Assembly (NCBI GenBank): GCA_003569125.1
Contig: BGOG01000017.1
Span: forward strand, 1 to 46,295
Direction: 5' to 3'
DNA from: Acidimicrobiaceae bacterium
GTDB lineage: Bacteria > Actinomycetota > Acidimicrobiia > Acidimicrobiales > Ilumatobacteraceae
Length of the DNA: 46,295 nucleotides
Positions 24,628-34,241 of this stretch are shown one piece after another. The notes under the pieces are model-generated. The model made no database searches and was not told where the DNA came from. It saw only the letters and a program-made list of their open reading frames with translations. The position numbers and the translations under genes were made by a program. Numbering within the stretch: position 1 is the stretch's first letter; every line of letters starts with the position of its first letter.

Positions 24628-25818
24628 TTATAACTGAATTGGCTGATCGTCTTTAGCCGTGAAAGCCTTCTTGCCGGGTTTCTCGGCGGCTGGCTCGGCG
24701 GCTGGCTTGGCTGATGCAGGTTTGGCAGCGACGAGCACTTCAGACTTTTCAGTCTTTGAGCCCGTGTCAACCTTTTCGGTCTTGTCGATTGATTTGTCGA
24801 CCGAGTTTATTTCTGCAATCTCTGGCTCGACGACCGGCATTGATTGGCGACGAACCCGATCTGCCATTTGCACCATTACTTCGGTGTTCTCAGAGAGGAA
24901 CTGCTTGGCGTTCTCACGACCTTGGCCGAGTTGCTCACCGTCATATGTGAACCACGCGCCAGATTTTTTGGCGATTCCCATTTCGACCGCCATGTCAAGC
25001 ACTGCGCCTTCGCGACTGATGCCCTTGCCATACATGATGTCGAATTCTGCCTGCCGAAACGGTGGCGACACTTTATTCTTTACAACTTTGACACGAGTGC
25101 GTGAACCGACGACTTCTACTCCGTCTTTGATTGTTTCAATACGACGGATGTCTAGACGAACTGACGAATAGAACTTAAGTGCGCGACCACCAGGAGTTGT
25201 TTCTGGAGAGCCGAACATCACGCCGATTTTTTCACGCAACTGGTTGATGAACACGGCAACTGTATTCGACTTGTGCAAGTTGGCCGTGAGTTTGCGCATT
25301 GCTTGACTCATAAGTCGAGCTTGCAGACCCATGTGGCTGTCACCCATTTCGCCCTCAATTTCGGCTCGTGGAGTAAGCGCCGCAACCGAGTCAATGACGA
25401 CAACATCAAGTGCGCCAGAGCGCACCAACATGTCGACGATCTCGAGTGCTTGCTCACCAGTATCTGGTTGCGAGATCAGCAGGTTGTCGGTGTCAACACC
25501 AATCGCTTTGGCATAAATCGGATCCATTGCGTGCTCTGCGTCGACATAGGCGCAGATGCCACCATTGCGTTGGGCTTCGGCCACGATGTGCATTGCCAAG
25601 GTTGATTTACCTGACGACTCTGGACCGAAGATTTCGATGATACGTCCGCGAGGAACGCCACCGATGCCAAGTGCAATGTCAAGCGGCAATGCGCCAGTTG
25701 GAATGAACTCAATCTCAAGACCTTGCTTGTCGCCCATGCGCATGATCGACCCTTTGCCGAACTGCTTGTCGATCGCCCCGAGGGCTACTTCGAGGGCTTT
25801 GTCTTTTTCGTTACTCAT
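24628..25818 (-). CDS. recA: Recombinase RecA
   Basis: RecA forms filaments on single-stranded DNA, drives strand exchange and triggers LexA self-cleavage. The 396-aa protein has Walker [14 protein letters not shown], the MAW motif region, [18 protein letters not shown] and the DNA-binding loop with [18 protein letters not shown]. It has a longer than usual C-terminal tail of about 50 residues, rich in Lys, Ala, Pro and Glu ([18 protein letters not shown]). A ribosome binding site AAAGG precedes the ATG. A perfect SOS box lies 137 bp upstream (25955-25968). No recX follows. Confidence 0.98.
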   Translation of the reverse strand: MSNEKDKALEVALGAIDKQFGKGSIMRMGDKQGLEIEFIPTGALPLDIALGIGGVPRGRIIEIFGPESSGKSTLAMHIVAEAQRNGGICAYVDAEHAMDPIYAKAIGVDTDNLLISQPDTGEQALEIVDMLVRSGALDVVVIDSVAALTPRAEIEGEMGDSHMGLQARLMSQAMRKLTANLHKSNTVAVFINQLREKIGVMFGSPETTPGGRALKFYSSVRLDIRRIETIKDGVEVVGSRTRVKVVKNKVSPPFRQAEFDIMYGKGISREGAVLDMAVEMGIAKKSGAWFTYDGEQLGQGRENAKQFLSENTEVMVQMADRVRRQSMPVVEPEIAEINSVDKSIDKTEKVDTGSKTEKSEVLVAAKPASAKPAAEPAAEKPGKKAFTAKDDQPIQL

Positions 25819-25954
25819 ATTGTCTTGCCTTTCGTTTGTTGGTTTCTAGTTATGTGGAGAATTTGATCGGTAATGGTTGTCGGGACTAGATATTTTTCGC
25901 TATGTGTTTGAATTGGGCACCTTAGGTGTGGGGTGTTGTACGCAACCTTACACA

Positions 25955-25968
25955 CGAACAGATGTTCG
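25955..25968. promoter_or_regulatory. SOS box upstream of recA
   Basis: CGAACAGATGTTCG has the core GAAC-N4-GTTC with symmetric flanks, as in the lexA promoter. It lies upstream of recA, so recA is expected to be LexA-controlled. Confidence 0.85.
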
Positions 25969-26015
25969 GTCAAGCATCCTAAGGCCTATATAACATAAGG
26001 CTTTAGGCGATCAGT

Positions 26016-26420
26016 TCATTTGATGGGGCTGTTCGCTATCTCGCCAGATTCAATAGGACGCATGATCAGGTCTACGGCTAGCCATGTCGTATACGAAATT
26101 GGATAACCAAGAACACCGACAAATAAAGTTACGCCAATAGTCGAAACTAACAATTTAAAAATCGCCAAATCTGGATAACTAGTCACGACACCGACCACAA
26201 GTGTCATGATCAGCGCACCACCAGTCAAGACAAAATTAATTGCTAGAGCACCAAGCACAAAACCTTGCGTGTTGCGTTGCCACAAAAGTTTGCAGCCACG
26301 ACAATGATCTTGGGTTTTGAACCATGAAATAAAAAAGGCACCTGGTTCGCCACAGTGTGCGCAACGTCTTATTAGTCCACGACACAACATTCGTAAAACT
26401 GATGGAGAATTTTGCGCCAT
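26016..26420 (-). CDS. DUF983 membrane protein
   Basis: This 134-aa protein begins with two CxxC pairs (RRCAHCGEPGAFF and DHCRGCKLLW, residues about 19-45), probably a small zinc ribbon. Two or three hydrophobic helices follow (GFVLGALAINFVLTGGALIMTLVVG; LLVSTIGVTLFVGVLGYP). This is the DUF983 pattern, a family of unknown function. It lies between recA and the aminotransferase on the same strand, 26 bp after the latter gene's stop codon. Confidence 0.85.
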   Translation of the reverse strand: MAQNSPSVLRMLCRGLIRRCAHCGEPGAFFISWFKTQDHCRGCKLLWQRNTQGFVLGALAINFVLTGGALIMTLVVGVVTSYPDLAIFKLLVSTIGVTLFVGVLGYPISYTTWLAVDLIMRPIESGEIANSPIK

Positions 26421-26446
26421 CGTAAGTTTTTGAAGTTTAATTTATC

Positions 26447-27820
26447 TCAGATTAAAAGTTCGTCAACGAATTCTTGAAACACATTTGCGTAGTTGAGTGT
26501 CTCGGCTTCGCCGTGCATGATTGAAATCAACCACTGCTCGTCGAGACCCGGGGGCAAAAGAATTCCGCGGTTGATGCCATGAATCCATTGAGCATATGCA
26601 AGATCAAAATCTGTGGCTTTGTAGTCGCGATAGTTTTCGATCGGTTCGCGTGACCATGTGATACAGCCCTTGGCACCGAACTGCACAACATTCGCCTCGA
26701 TGCCAGCACGATCGATCACGCCGCCGCAAGCATCTACGAGTTGAGTGTTCAAATTGATTGCGGATCTTGTCGCCTCGCGCGTGCAAACTTCTTGTAACAC
26801 GGCCTTGGCTGCCGCCATGCATAGTGGATTGCCGTTGTAAGTGCCGAGATGAACAACCTTGCCGTCGGTGATCGTGTCCATGTATTCGCGCTTGCCACCA
26901 AAAGCGCCGAGTGGCAAACCGCCGCCTATTGATTTGGCGAGCGCAACCAGGTCTGGTGTTACACCAAGTTCGCCGGTTGCCCCACTCCAGCCAGATGTGA
27001 TGCCAGTTTTTACTTCGTCGAAAATTAAAAGCGTGCCATAGCGCTGAGTAATTTCGCGCACCGCTTGCAAGTAACCCGGCAACGGTTTACAAATCCCGAT
27101 ATTTTGCATCACTGGTTCGACGATGAAACACGCCACATCACCGTTGCGCAAAACATCTTCAAGTGCCTCAGGGTCGTTATATGGCACAACGAGTGTTGTC
27201 TTTATCGTGTCGGCGGTGATGCCGGCACTTGACGGCACCGAAAACGGTTTGCGTGCCGGACCGGCTACTGAGATTGGTGGCTTCATCGATATCATCACTT
27301 CGTCGTGGTGGCCGTGATATCCACCTTCAACTTTGACGATCTTGTCGCGACCAGTAGCGGCGCGAGCGACGCGAATCGCGTCCATTGTGGCTTCGGTGCC
27401 CGAGTTGGTGAAGCGCCACAGAGGCAACCCGTAACGCTCGGCGAGCATCTCGGCTACTACCGAGTTGTCCTCGCAGGGCGAAACGAACAGCGTGCCGATG
27501 TCGAGTTGGGCGTCAATTGCGGCGCGAACTTTGGGGTGCACATGACCCGCGAACAGCGCCCCGAAACCCATATCAAAATCGGTATATCGGTTGCCATCGA
27601 CGTCTTTCATCCACGAACTGCCCGCCGAGGCAATGACTATTGGATAGGGGTCATACGCCTGAAAATTGGACGGTACGCCCAAGGGCATTACTTTGCGGGC
27701 TCGCTCGTTGGCGCGATGCGAACCTTTTGTCCGCTCGGCGTACAACGCAAGCTCTCGGGTTGTTATCTCCCTTGCTCGTTGAGCAAGTGGTGAAAACAGC
27801 GTGGAATCCATCGCTGTCAT
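26447..27820 (-). CDS. Class III (PLP) aminotransferase, glutamate-1-semialdehyde aminomutase-like
   Basis: The 457-aa protein follows the HemL-like branch of class III aminotransferases: VDGNRYTDFDMGFGALFAGH, FTNSGTEATMDAIRVARAATGR, VEGGYHGHHDEVMIS, and the PLP site LLIFDEVKTG followed by LVALAKSIGGGLPLGAFGG, where Lys binds the cofactor. HemL converts glutamate-1-semialdehyde to 5-aminolevulinate, but many actinobacterial paralogs are transaminases with other substrates. Without other hem genes nearby I do not call it hemL. ATG 27820 is preceded by GGAG at suitable spacing; the longer TTG frame is rejected. Confidence 0.8.
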   Translation of the reverse strand: MTAMDSTLFSPLAQRAREITTRELALYAERTKGSHRANERARKVMPLGVPSNFQAYDPYPIVIASAGSSWMKDVDGNRYTDFDMGFGALFAGHVHPKVRAAIDAQLDIGTLFVSPCEDNSVVAEMLAERYGLPLWRFTNSGTEATMDAIRVARAATGRDKIVKVEGGYHGHHDEVMISMKPPISVAGPARKPFSVPSSAGITADTIKTTLVVPYNDPEALEDVLRNGDVACFIVEPVMQNIGICKPLPGYLQAVREITQRYGTLLIFDEVKTGITSGWSGATGELGVTPDLVALAKSIGGGLPLGAFGGKREYMDTITDGKVVHLGTYNGNPLCMAAAKAVLQEVCTREATRSAINLNTQLVDACGGVIDRAGIEANVVQFGAKGCITWSREPIENYRDYKATDFDLAYAQWIHGINRGILLPPGLDEQWLISIMHGEAETLNYANVFQEFVDELLI

Positions 27821-27986
27821 GGTTATCAACTCCAGTATTTAGTTGGCTTCAGTGTACCTCGGGGTCGTGTTTGTAGCGAACTTGAAAGCTCAATGGATAT
27901 CAAGGATTTAAAAGATTTTAAATTTTTATGATTAATAAATGAGCGGTGGAGCGAGGCACGAAGTGTGGCACACTGAATTGTTCGTG

Positions 27987-28063
27987 GTGGGCGTAGCTCA
28001 GTTGGTTAGAGCGCCAGGTTGTGGTCCTGGAGGCCGGGGGTTCGAGACCCCTCGTCCACCCCA
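27987..28063 (+). tRNA. tRNA-His (GTG)
   Basis: A full cloverleaf can be drawn. The acceptor stem GTGGGCG pairs with CGTCCAC. The anticodon stem CCAGG/CCTGG encloses loop TTGTGGT with anticodon GTG. The T arm is GGGGGTTCGAGACCCC. A G at 27986 can supply the extra 5' base of tRNA-His opposite the discriminator C. CCA is encoded (28061-28063). Confidence 0.95.
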
Positions 28064-28122
28064 ACAAAATTTATTGCTTTTCGGTGTTGGCGTTTGACCT
28101 ATTAGAGTAACGAGGCGTTATC

Positions 28123-28195
28123 GCTCCTCTAGCTCAGTTGGTAGAGCAACGGACTCTTAATCCGCAGGTCCTGGGTTCAAATCCCAGGGGGGGCA
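28123..28195 (+). tRNA. tRNA-Lys (CTT)
   Basis: The acceptor stem GCTCCTC pairs with GGGGGGC using two G-U pairs. The D arm is GCTCAGTTGGTAGAGC. The anticodon loop CTCTTAA carries anticodon CTT, and the T arm CTGGGTTCAAATCCCAG is perfect. CCA is not encoded. Confidence 0.93.
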
Positions 28196-28212
28196 CTATT
28201 GTCGTGTACGAG

Positions 28213-28868
28213 ATGAATGCGATCATTTTGTGCGGCGGTCAAGGAATTCGCCTTCGACCTCTGACCGCGGACATTCCAAAACCGCTCGTGCCGGTGCGCG
28301 GGCGGCCAATCATCGACTTTATTGTCGAGTTTCTGCGCAACCAAAACGTAACTGACATCACCCTGGCTGGCGGATATTTGGTCGAAAAATTAGAACAACA
28401 CTTTCTCGGTGATAATCATGTCAAAGTTATTGATACCGGTGATTGCGACATCATCGATCGCCTGAAGTTGCTTCTTTCGGGCGACGTAACCGAAACTCTC
28501 GTGCTCTATGGCGACACTCTTTCGGACGTGAATCTCACTGATCTTTATCGGCCCATCACGAATCGAAATGTGAAGCGACTGTTACCGTCTGGCCACTCAA
28601 AAGCAGTTTCGGTATTTTCGATCTTGACGAATCTTCGCGTGTCGTCAACTACGAAGAAAAACCAGAACTAGATAAGTGGATCAATATCGGCTACTTCGTG
28701 CTCTCCAAATCGGCGATCGTGGCGCTCGCGCAGTTCAAAACATTTGAGGCGTTTCTTGCAAACCTGACTGCACGGCGCGAACTGCATGCGTTCAAGCACC
28801 GCGGCATCCACATCACTATTAATTCGCGCGCCGAACTCGAAGAAGCCGAAAAAGGACTGGTCTGTTGA
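28213..28868 (+). CDS. Sugar-phosphate nucleotidyltransferase (one frameshift)
   Basis: The start MNAIILCGGQGIRLRPLTAD with IPKPLVPVRGRPIIDF is the signature of NTP-transferases, which make NDP-sugars from NTP and sugar-1-phosphate; heptose- and mannose-type enzymes (HddC-like) are close in style. The frame breaks after VNLTDL. Adding one T to the run at 28544-28546 restores SAHHESKCEATVTVWPLKSS, then DLDESSRVVNYEEKPELDKW, and a normal end at TGA 28866-28868. The repaired protein has about 218 aa. Its stop overlaps the TTG start of the next gene. It opens a three-gene surface-glycan cluster. The frame upstream into tRNA-Lys is rejected. Confidence 0.88.
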
Positions 28869-29803
28869 ACGAGATAACGGTAATCGTGCCTTATTTCAAT
28901 GAGGCAGAAGTAATAGTTGAAACACTTGAGCAGTTGAAAGCGCAGACTCTGTCTCCTTCGGCAGTGATCATGGTCAACTCGTCATCAACCGATAATTCAT
29001 CGTCGGCTGTTGATGCGTGGATTTCACAAAATCAAAGTTCGTTGCCATGTCAATTTCGCAATCTCAACTCGAGCACCAACACACCGGGTGGCTCCAAGGC
29101 TGCAGGTGTCGACATTGCAACTACTGATCTGGTTGCGTTCATGGATTGTGGGCTGAAATTCTCGTCAGAGTGGCTTGCGTTACAGCTTGAAGCATTGTTG
29201 CGCGACCCGAATGCCAATTGGGTTTCTGGTGGGCTGATCACATCTGGTGTAGGGATAACAGACAAATGTGCGATCGCCCACACTTACGGGTACCGCCGTT
29301 TTCGTCCGTGCGTACCGTCGAGTTTGCTTCGGCGCGATATTTTTGAAACTGTCGGCAGGTTCAAAGACTTGCGCGCAGGTTACGACGCCCAATGGGTTCG
29401 CGATGCCAATCGTTTGGGGCAAAAGCGGCTAATTAATGAGGCCGTCGTTGTGTCGTATTTTGACACAAGTTTTGCGGCGAACCTTTGGCAAGTTTTTAAA
29501 AAATCAATTCTTTATGCGCGACCAACTTTGCGCAGTGGCAATACAAAAACGCCAACCGTGTATATTTTGGCTGCTATTTTGGGCTTGGGCATCACGATAT
29601 TTTTGCCATCTCTGGTTGTTTATTGTTTGGCGGGTTATCTCTTGGCCCGCATTGCTTTAGTAGTCAAGAAATCAAAATCTAACTCGGTCTATTTCTTGAG
29701 ACCCGACCGACTGGTGATGCTGGTGCTGACTGGCGCCGTATTAGACAGTGGCAAACTCATCGGCTACTTGCGTGGTCTAATCGATTTACTCTCAAATAAG
29801 TAA
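28865..29803 (+). CDS. Family 2 glycosyltransferase with C-terminal membrane helices
   Basis: This 312-aa protein has the GT-A nucleotide-sugar fold of GT2: EITVIVPYFNEAEVIVETLE at the N-terminus, NTPGGSKAAGVDIATTDLVA and an acidic metal-site region FMDCGLKFSSEW. Two hydrophobic helices lie near the C-terminus (ILGLGITIFLPSLVVYCLAG). It starts at TTG and overlaps the stop of the nucleotidyltransferase (TTGA), so it is coupled to the gene that probably makes its donor sugar. It likely adds a sugar to a surface or lipid-linked glycan at the inner membrane face. Confidence 0.85.
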   Translation: MNEITVIVPYFNEAEVIVETLEQLKAQTLSPSAVIMVNSSSTDNSSSAVDAWISQNQSSLPCQFRNLNSSTNTPGGSKAAGVDIATTDLVAFMDCGLKFSSEWLALQLEALLRDPNANWVSGGLITSGVGITDKCAIAHTYGYRRFRPCVPSSLLRRDIFETVGRFKDLRAGYDAQWVRDANRLGQKRLINEAVVVSYFDTSFAANLWQVFKKSILYARPTLRSGNTKTPTVYILAAILGLGITIFLPSLVVYCLAGYLLARIALVVKKSKSNSVYFLRPDRLVMLVLTGAVLDSGKLIGYLRGLIDLLSNK

Positions 29804-29813
29804 ACTTCTGACA

Positions 29814-31091
29814 ATGATTGCTCGAATTAAAACAAACTTGATTAAATATTTTTTCTTCGGCAATTCAATTACCGATGACGGATATTTGCGGTTGGCTTAT
29901 TTGCTCGGGCGATTTCTGGTTTTTCTGCCGCTTTCACTATGCGCGACACTAGTGCTGGGCATTTATTCGATATTTAGACCAGTAAAAATATTTATGTTGC
30001 GCTGTGACCGATCAAAGATTTCTTTTATTGTTGAAGATCTTGAAGTCGCTTTGCGCATTGAAGCCCACAACACAAAAATATCTGGCACCAAGCCTGCTCT
30101 GCTTTTTGCTGTTCTCGACTGTGACTCACCAAACCGAGCGTTTACAGCGATGTACGCACGAGTCTTGCCATTTCTTGACGACGATCGACCATTCATGCGC
30201 GGCATCATTCGCTACACACTTGCGATGCTGCGCATTGAGCGCAAATACCTTGCTCGCCGACAATCCGATAATCAGCTAGTTATCTGGTCAGAATCTCCGC
30301 CGACTTTGGCTTTCACTGTTGCCGAAAAACGACGAGGCCTCGAGCTACAGCAAAACCTCTTATCCGAGACTGCTAAGTCGTTCGTATGTATTGCACTTCC
30401 AGAAAAGTCCTACTACGAAACAAAAATGGCTAAAGAACATCCAGTGGCCAAATCGACAGACCTGTACACCAACTTTCCATCATGGGAGAGTTATTTTCCC
30501 AGTATCAAATCTTTAAATGATTCAGGTTTAGAGGTACTTCGTATGGGGCAGTCAGTTGACAGCGCAATTGATCAAAGTTCCTGCAAGATAATCGATTACG
30601 CGAGCAATTCAAGAACAGAATTCGGAGACATCTGGTTATTAGGAAACTGTAAATTTGTAATTGCCGGTGGGGGTACTGGTGTCTACCATCCGGCGTCAGC
30701 CTTAAATAAGCCAATTGTTATAACGGATTTATACTCGATGGCTACTACAAGCAATGGTCCGCGAGATCTAATTATCTATCAACTTGCCTGGTCGCGGAGT
30801 GAAAAGAAACTCATGCCCTTTTCGTGGCTAATTGCCCAAGGCGAAGGCTGGGGACATAAAAGTTCTCTGATCGAGGGCGATATTGAGATCGTCAAAAACT
30901 CGGCTGAAGATATAACAGAAGTCGTACTCGAAATGGATCAGCGCCTCAACGGCACCTGGATTGAGACTGATGAAGATATCGAACTTCAGAACAGATTTAA
31001 AAAACTTCGAGAAGCGGTACCGAAGTGGCAAGTTCAGGAAGGCGTGCGAATCGGTGCAGCGTTCTTAAGACGCTATGAGCACCTGCTTTAG
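29814..31091 (+). CDS. TIGR04372-like putative glycosyltransferase
   Basis: A 425-aa protein with a hydrophobic segment near the N-terminus (FLVFLPLSLCATLVLGIYS, about residues 35-53). The C-terminal half reads SCKIIDYASNSRTEFGDIWLLGNCKFVIAGGGTG, then HPASALNKPIVITDLYS. This pattern (…DYA…S…D…L..C.F.IG..SG…P…PI..) is that of TIGR04372, a family of putative glycosyltransferases found in surface-polysaccharide clusters. It starts 10 bp after the GT2 gene. The base composition is more AT-rich than in neighbouring housekeeping genes. The family call is moderate, and the acceptor is unknown. Confidence 0.65.
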   Translation: MIARIKTNLIKYFFFGNSITDDGYLRLAYLLGRFLVFLPLSLCATLVLGIYSIFRPVKIFMLRCDRSKISFIVEDLEVALRIEAHNTKISGTKPALLFAVLDCDSPNRAFTAMYARVLPFLDDDRPFMRGIIRYTLAMLRIERKYLARRQSDNQLVIWSESPPTLAFTVAEKRRGLELQQNLLSETAKSFVCIALPEKSYYETKMAKEHPVAKSTDLYTNFPSWESYFPSIKSLNDSGLEVLRMGQSVDSAIDQSSCKIIDYASNSRTEFGDIWLLGNCKFVIAGGGTGVYHPASALNKPIVITDLYSMATTSNGPRDLIIYQLAWSRSEKKLMPFSWLIAQGEGWGHKSSLIEGDIEIVKNSAEDITEVVLEMDQRLNGTWIETDEDIELQNRFKKLREAVPKWQVQEGVRIGAAFLRRYEHLL

Positions 31092-31103
31092 TCTCATGAC
31101 GAA

Positions 31104-31712
31104 ATGAATGTTGTAGTCGTGCTTGGCCATCCGAGTGCTAACAGTTATTGTGCGGCGATATTTGATTCGATAGTTAGTGCGCTCGAGCGACAGCACAAAG
31201 TTTCAGCGATTCGGTTAGCCGAAGAAAATTTCATAACAGCAATATCAAGCGATGAACGTCAGGCTTATGAAACGCAATCGCCGTTAATTAGCGATGAAAC
31301 ACGGCGATATGCCGCTTCATTACAACAGGCAGGGGCGCTGATATTCGTTTATCCGACTTGGTGGTCTGGTCTGCCAGCACAACTCAAGGGATGGCTTGAA
31401 CGCGTTTTTGTTTTGGGTGTCGCGTTTCGTTTCAACAGCAACGGCAAGATTCGGCCGAACCTCAATAACGTGCGGCACATTATTGGTGTCAGCACATACG
31501 GCTCGCCATGGCGATACGTCAAACTCGTCAATGACAACGGGCGACGAACTTTGACACGCGCGATTCGCGCATCAACTGGTCTGCGAACGCGCACGATGTG
31601 GCATGGTCTTTATGCCCTTGACACATGCACTGCCGAGCAGCGAAAGCAATTCATAACCGACACGACAGAAAAAATCGTAAGACGACTAGACGATAAGGGG
31701 CGTAGTTCGTGA
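31104..31712 (+). CDS. Flavodoxin-fold NAD(P)H oxidoreductase (KefF/MdaB-like), copy 1
   Basis: This 202-aa protein has the FMN/FAD-binding start MNVVVVLGHPSANSYCAAIF and the family signature IFVYPTWWSGLPAQLKGWLE with the substrate-site region GVAFRF. Such enzymes reduce quinones or other electrophiles with NAD(P)H. Its 3' end overlaps the start of a paralog by 4 bases (GTGA). It lies directly after the glycan genes, 12 bp from them, so the run from 28.2 to 32.3 kb may be one transcript. Confidence 0.85.
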   Translation: MNVVVVLGHPSANSYCAAIFDSIVSALERQHKVSAIRLAEENFITAISSDERQAYETQSPLISDETRRYAASLQQAGALIFVYPTWWSGLPAQLKGWLERVFVLGVAFRFNSNGKIRPNLNNVRHIIGVSTYGSPWRYVKLVNDNGRRTLTRAIRASTGLRTRTMWHGLYALDTCTAEQRKQFITDTTEKIVRRLDDKGRSS

Positions 31713-32302
31713 AAGTTCTCTTGATTTTTTCGCATCCGGTCAAAGAATCTTTCAACAGTGCAATTCGCGACGTTGTTGTTGCTGATTTGTGCGCTGCGAG
31801 TCACGACGTACGCCTGCGCGACTTGTATGCCGAGAACTTCAACCCATTTTTAAGCGCGACCGAGCGGGCGCTGCATCACACCCCACCATCAACTCGACCC
31901 GAACTCGCACGAGATGTCGAAGATTTGCGGTGGTGTGAAGCACTCGTATTTGTTTATCCCACTTGGTGGTCAGGCCTGCCAGCAATGCTTAAAGGATGGA
32001 TTGATCGAACATGGATGAACGAAGTCGCATGGGTATTACCCGCAGGCGCCAACACTATTCGCCCTCGATTAACGAACATCACTCGACTTGTGGCGGTCAC
32101 GACGCACGGCTCATCAAAACTAATAAACGCACTTCAAGGCGAACCAGGCAAGCGCACGATCACGCGATCAATTCGGGTGATGTGCAATCGCTTGAGTCGA
32201 GCGCGCTGGATCGCCGTTTACGGTCTCGATAAGTCAACACTCACAGAGCGACAAAAATATCTTGCGACTGTTGGTCAACGAGTAGTGCGGGCATTGCGCT
32301 GA
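31709..32302 (+). CDS. Flavodoxin-fold NAD(P)H oxidoreductase, copy 2
   Basis: A 197-aa paralog of the preceding gene, with MKVLLIFSHPVKESFNSAIR and FVYPTWWSGLPAMLKGWIDR. It starts at GTG inside the stop of copy 1. The region after the signature differs between copies: WMNEVAWVLPAG here versus FVLGVAFRFNSNG in copy 1. The substrate pockets therefore probably differ, and the two may form a heterodimer, because flavodoxin-type quinone reductases act as dimers. Its 3' end overlaps the convergent methyltransferase gene by 28 bp. Confidence 0.83.
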   Translation: MKVLLIFSHPVKESFNSAIRDVVVADLCAASHDVRLRDLYAENFNPFLSATERALHHTPPSTRPELARDVEDLRWCEALVFVYPTWWSGLPAMLKGWIDRTWMNEVAWVLPAGANTIRPRLTNITRLVAVTTHGSSKLINALQGEPGKRTITRSIRVMCNRLSRARWIAVYGLDKSTLTERQKYLATVGQRVVRALR

Positions 32303-33515
32303 AGCACACTGACTGTTTCAATATGCGGCGTATGCGGAAACAAGTCAAGTACTTTGACTTCGTTGAGTTGGTAGCCGGCATCAATCAGCAGGCGCAAGTC
32401 ACGCGCTCCAGCAACTGCATCGCAACTTACTAGAACGATTCGCGGCGCATTTGTCGCGACGAGTTGTGACACAGCCAATGGCCCGAGACCTGTGCGTGCT
32501 GGGTCGGCAATGACTAACCCCGCCGAAACTGGTTTCCATTGCTCGACATTGTGGCGAATAATTTCGCTCGGCGAGTCTGTATCTCGAGTTTCTGAAATAT
32601 GACCGGCGAGATTCACGGTCGCATCGCGGCATGAGGATTCACTCGACTCAACGAGAGTTACCGGCACATCTGCACTCAACAGAGTTGCAGCAAACAATCC
32701 CACACCGCCGTATGCATCAATCACTCGCCCGTCAACACCAGACAGCGCGCGCTCGCCCGCTGCCATCCGAACTGCGGCAACCAACAACTCGGCGGCTTCA
32801 AGAGATGACTGAAAAAACGAAGTCATCATCACTCGCAACTTCACACCACTCACGACTTCGTGGACCAACGATTCAATGCCAACACCAACATCGCTGGGCA
32901 AACCGGTTATCTGCCCCCGACCATGCTCGTCGTGTAGCCACACGCCGCGCTCATTGGTTGATGCACCACAACGCAACGTAACCTCAGTGGCATTCTTGAC
33001 TTTCGCAGACGCGATGATTTCGTTCAGCAAATCGTGAGCGATCAAACACGGACTAGTTTCAATTAATTCATTACTCAGCCCGCGACGAAACCCGAGTTTG
33101 CCGTTCTGTAATACAGCCATTCGTAAAGTTGTACGCGATGCCCGAGAACTTACCGAACCACCAGTTTTCACGAGCACTGAAACATCTGACTCACTAAGTT
33201 TGGCTGTGCGCCGCAATGCCTCCTGCACAATTGCAACTTTGTAGACATGTGCTCGGAGACCGCTATGTGTTGCCAACTGCATCCACCACAACCGGCGCCA
33301 ACGAACTTGCATGGCGCAGCAACTCGATGTGGTGACGCTTCTAAAACTTCAAGCACCGTGCCACGCGCGAAATCTTTTTTATTCGTTGTGATCTCAACAC
33401 GAACTCGTTCACCCGTGATTGTCCCGCCGACAAAAATAACCCGACCATCGGCAAGCCGCCCCATGCCGTCGCCACCCGCAACGATCCTTTCGATAGTTAC
33501 ATCTTCGTTACTCAT
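32275..33515 (-). CDS. TrmA/RlmD-family RNA (uracil-5-)-methyltransferase (one frameshift)
   Basis: The N-terminal part (33515 to about 33240) has a TRAM domain (VTIERIVAGGDGMGRLADGR) and the [4Fe-4S] cysteines APCKFVGAGCGGCSWQH. The rest has SAM motif DAYGGVGLFAATL, DPARTGLGPLA and the nucleophile motif VSCDAVAGARDLRLL. These are hallmarks of enzymes that make 5-methyluridine in rRNA or tRNA. The two parts are in different frames. One base gained at the T run 33238-33240 joins them as HMSTKVAIVQEALRR. Which RNA is modified cannot be told. The repaired length is about 413 aa. Confidence 0.88.
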
Positions 33516-33543
33516 GCCATCGCACCCTAGGCTGTAAAACAAG

Positions 33544-34229
33544 ATGAAACCGATTCAAATTGCACCGTCGGTGTTGCCAGTTGATTTTTCGCGCCTGGGC
33601 GACGCGATCTGCGAACTAGATCAAGCCGGCGTAGACCTAATCCAATGGGATGTAATGGACGGTCAGTTTGTGCCCAACCTAACTTTTGGCCCTGACATCA
33701 TTTCTTCAACTCGCTCGCTGACGAAATTGCCATTTGAAGCGCACCTGATGGTCTTGACCCCAGAAGCGATGGCGAGTCGATATGTAGACGCTGGTTGCAG
33801 TCGCTTGATTGTGCATGCGGAGGCGTGCTCAAACTTACGCCACACACTCGAAATTATCAACGCTCTGGGTGCGACTTCGGCTGTCGCACTCAACCCCGAA
33901 ACTGATGCGAGCGCGGTCGCCGATGTTCTCGATCTGGTTGATTTAGTTTTAGTAATGACGGTTCGACCAGGTTTTGGCGGTCAGAAATATATTCAGACGA
34001 TGGAGCCGAAAATCGCCGAGGTGCGTGCGATGATTTCAGCGGCAAACCTCGACGACAAAGTGAATGTCGAAGTGGATGGTGGCATCAGCGTCGACACGGT
34101 TTCGGGCGCCGCGAAATCAGGTGCAAATGTTTTGGTCGCAGGTAGTGCTTTGTTCAAAGATCCAAAGGCTTAACGCACGCGGTACAACAAATTCGCGAGA
34201 CTGCGACCAACGCATTTAACTCGCGCTGA
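33544..34229 (+). CDS. rpe: Ribulose-phosphate 3-epimerase (one frameshift near the end)
   Basis: Rpe interconverts ribulose-5-phosphate and xylulose-5-phosphate in the pentose phosphate pathway. The TIM-barrel landmarks are present: IAPSVLPVDFSRLGD, IQWDVMDGQFVPNLTFGP with metal/catalytic Asp, FEAHLMV, MTVRPGFGGQKY, and VEVDGGIS with the second catalytic Asp. The frame stops after FKDPKA. One A added to the run at 34164-34166 restores KGLTHAVQQIRETATNAFNS and a stop at 34227-34229, giving about 228 aa, the family's size. The repaired 3' end falls inside the left copy of a 30-bp direct repeat. Confidence 0.93.
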
Positions 34230-34241
34230 AATTATTTGCGA
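34212..34241. repeat. 30-bp direct repeat, left copy
   Basis: It is identical to 35091-35120 except for one base (C versus A at position 15). It contains the repaired end and stop of rpe. Together with the right copy it brackets the AT-rich methyltransferase gene. Confidence 0.9.

Noticed and set aside
26447-27820. Calling the class III aminotransferase hemL
   Set aside because: No other tetrapyrrole gene is nearby, and HemL-like paralogs with other substrates are common, so only the family is named.
28138-28212. Nucleotidyltransferase frame starting inside tRNA-Lys
   Set aside because: The first 25 codons translate the tRNA. The nucleotide-binding motif begins at MNAIILCGG (28213).
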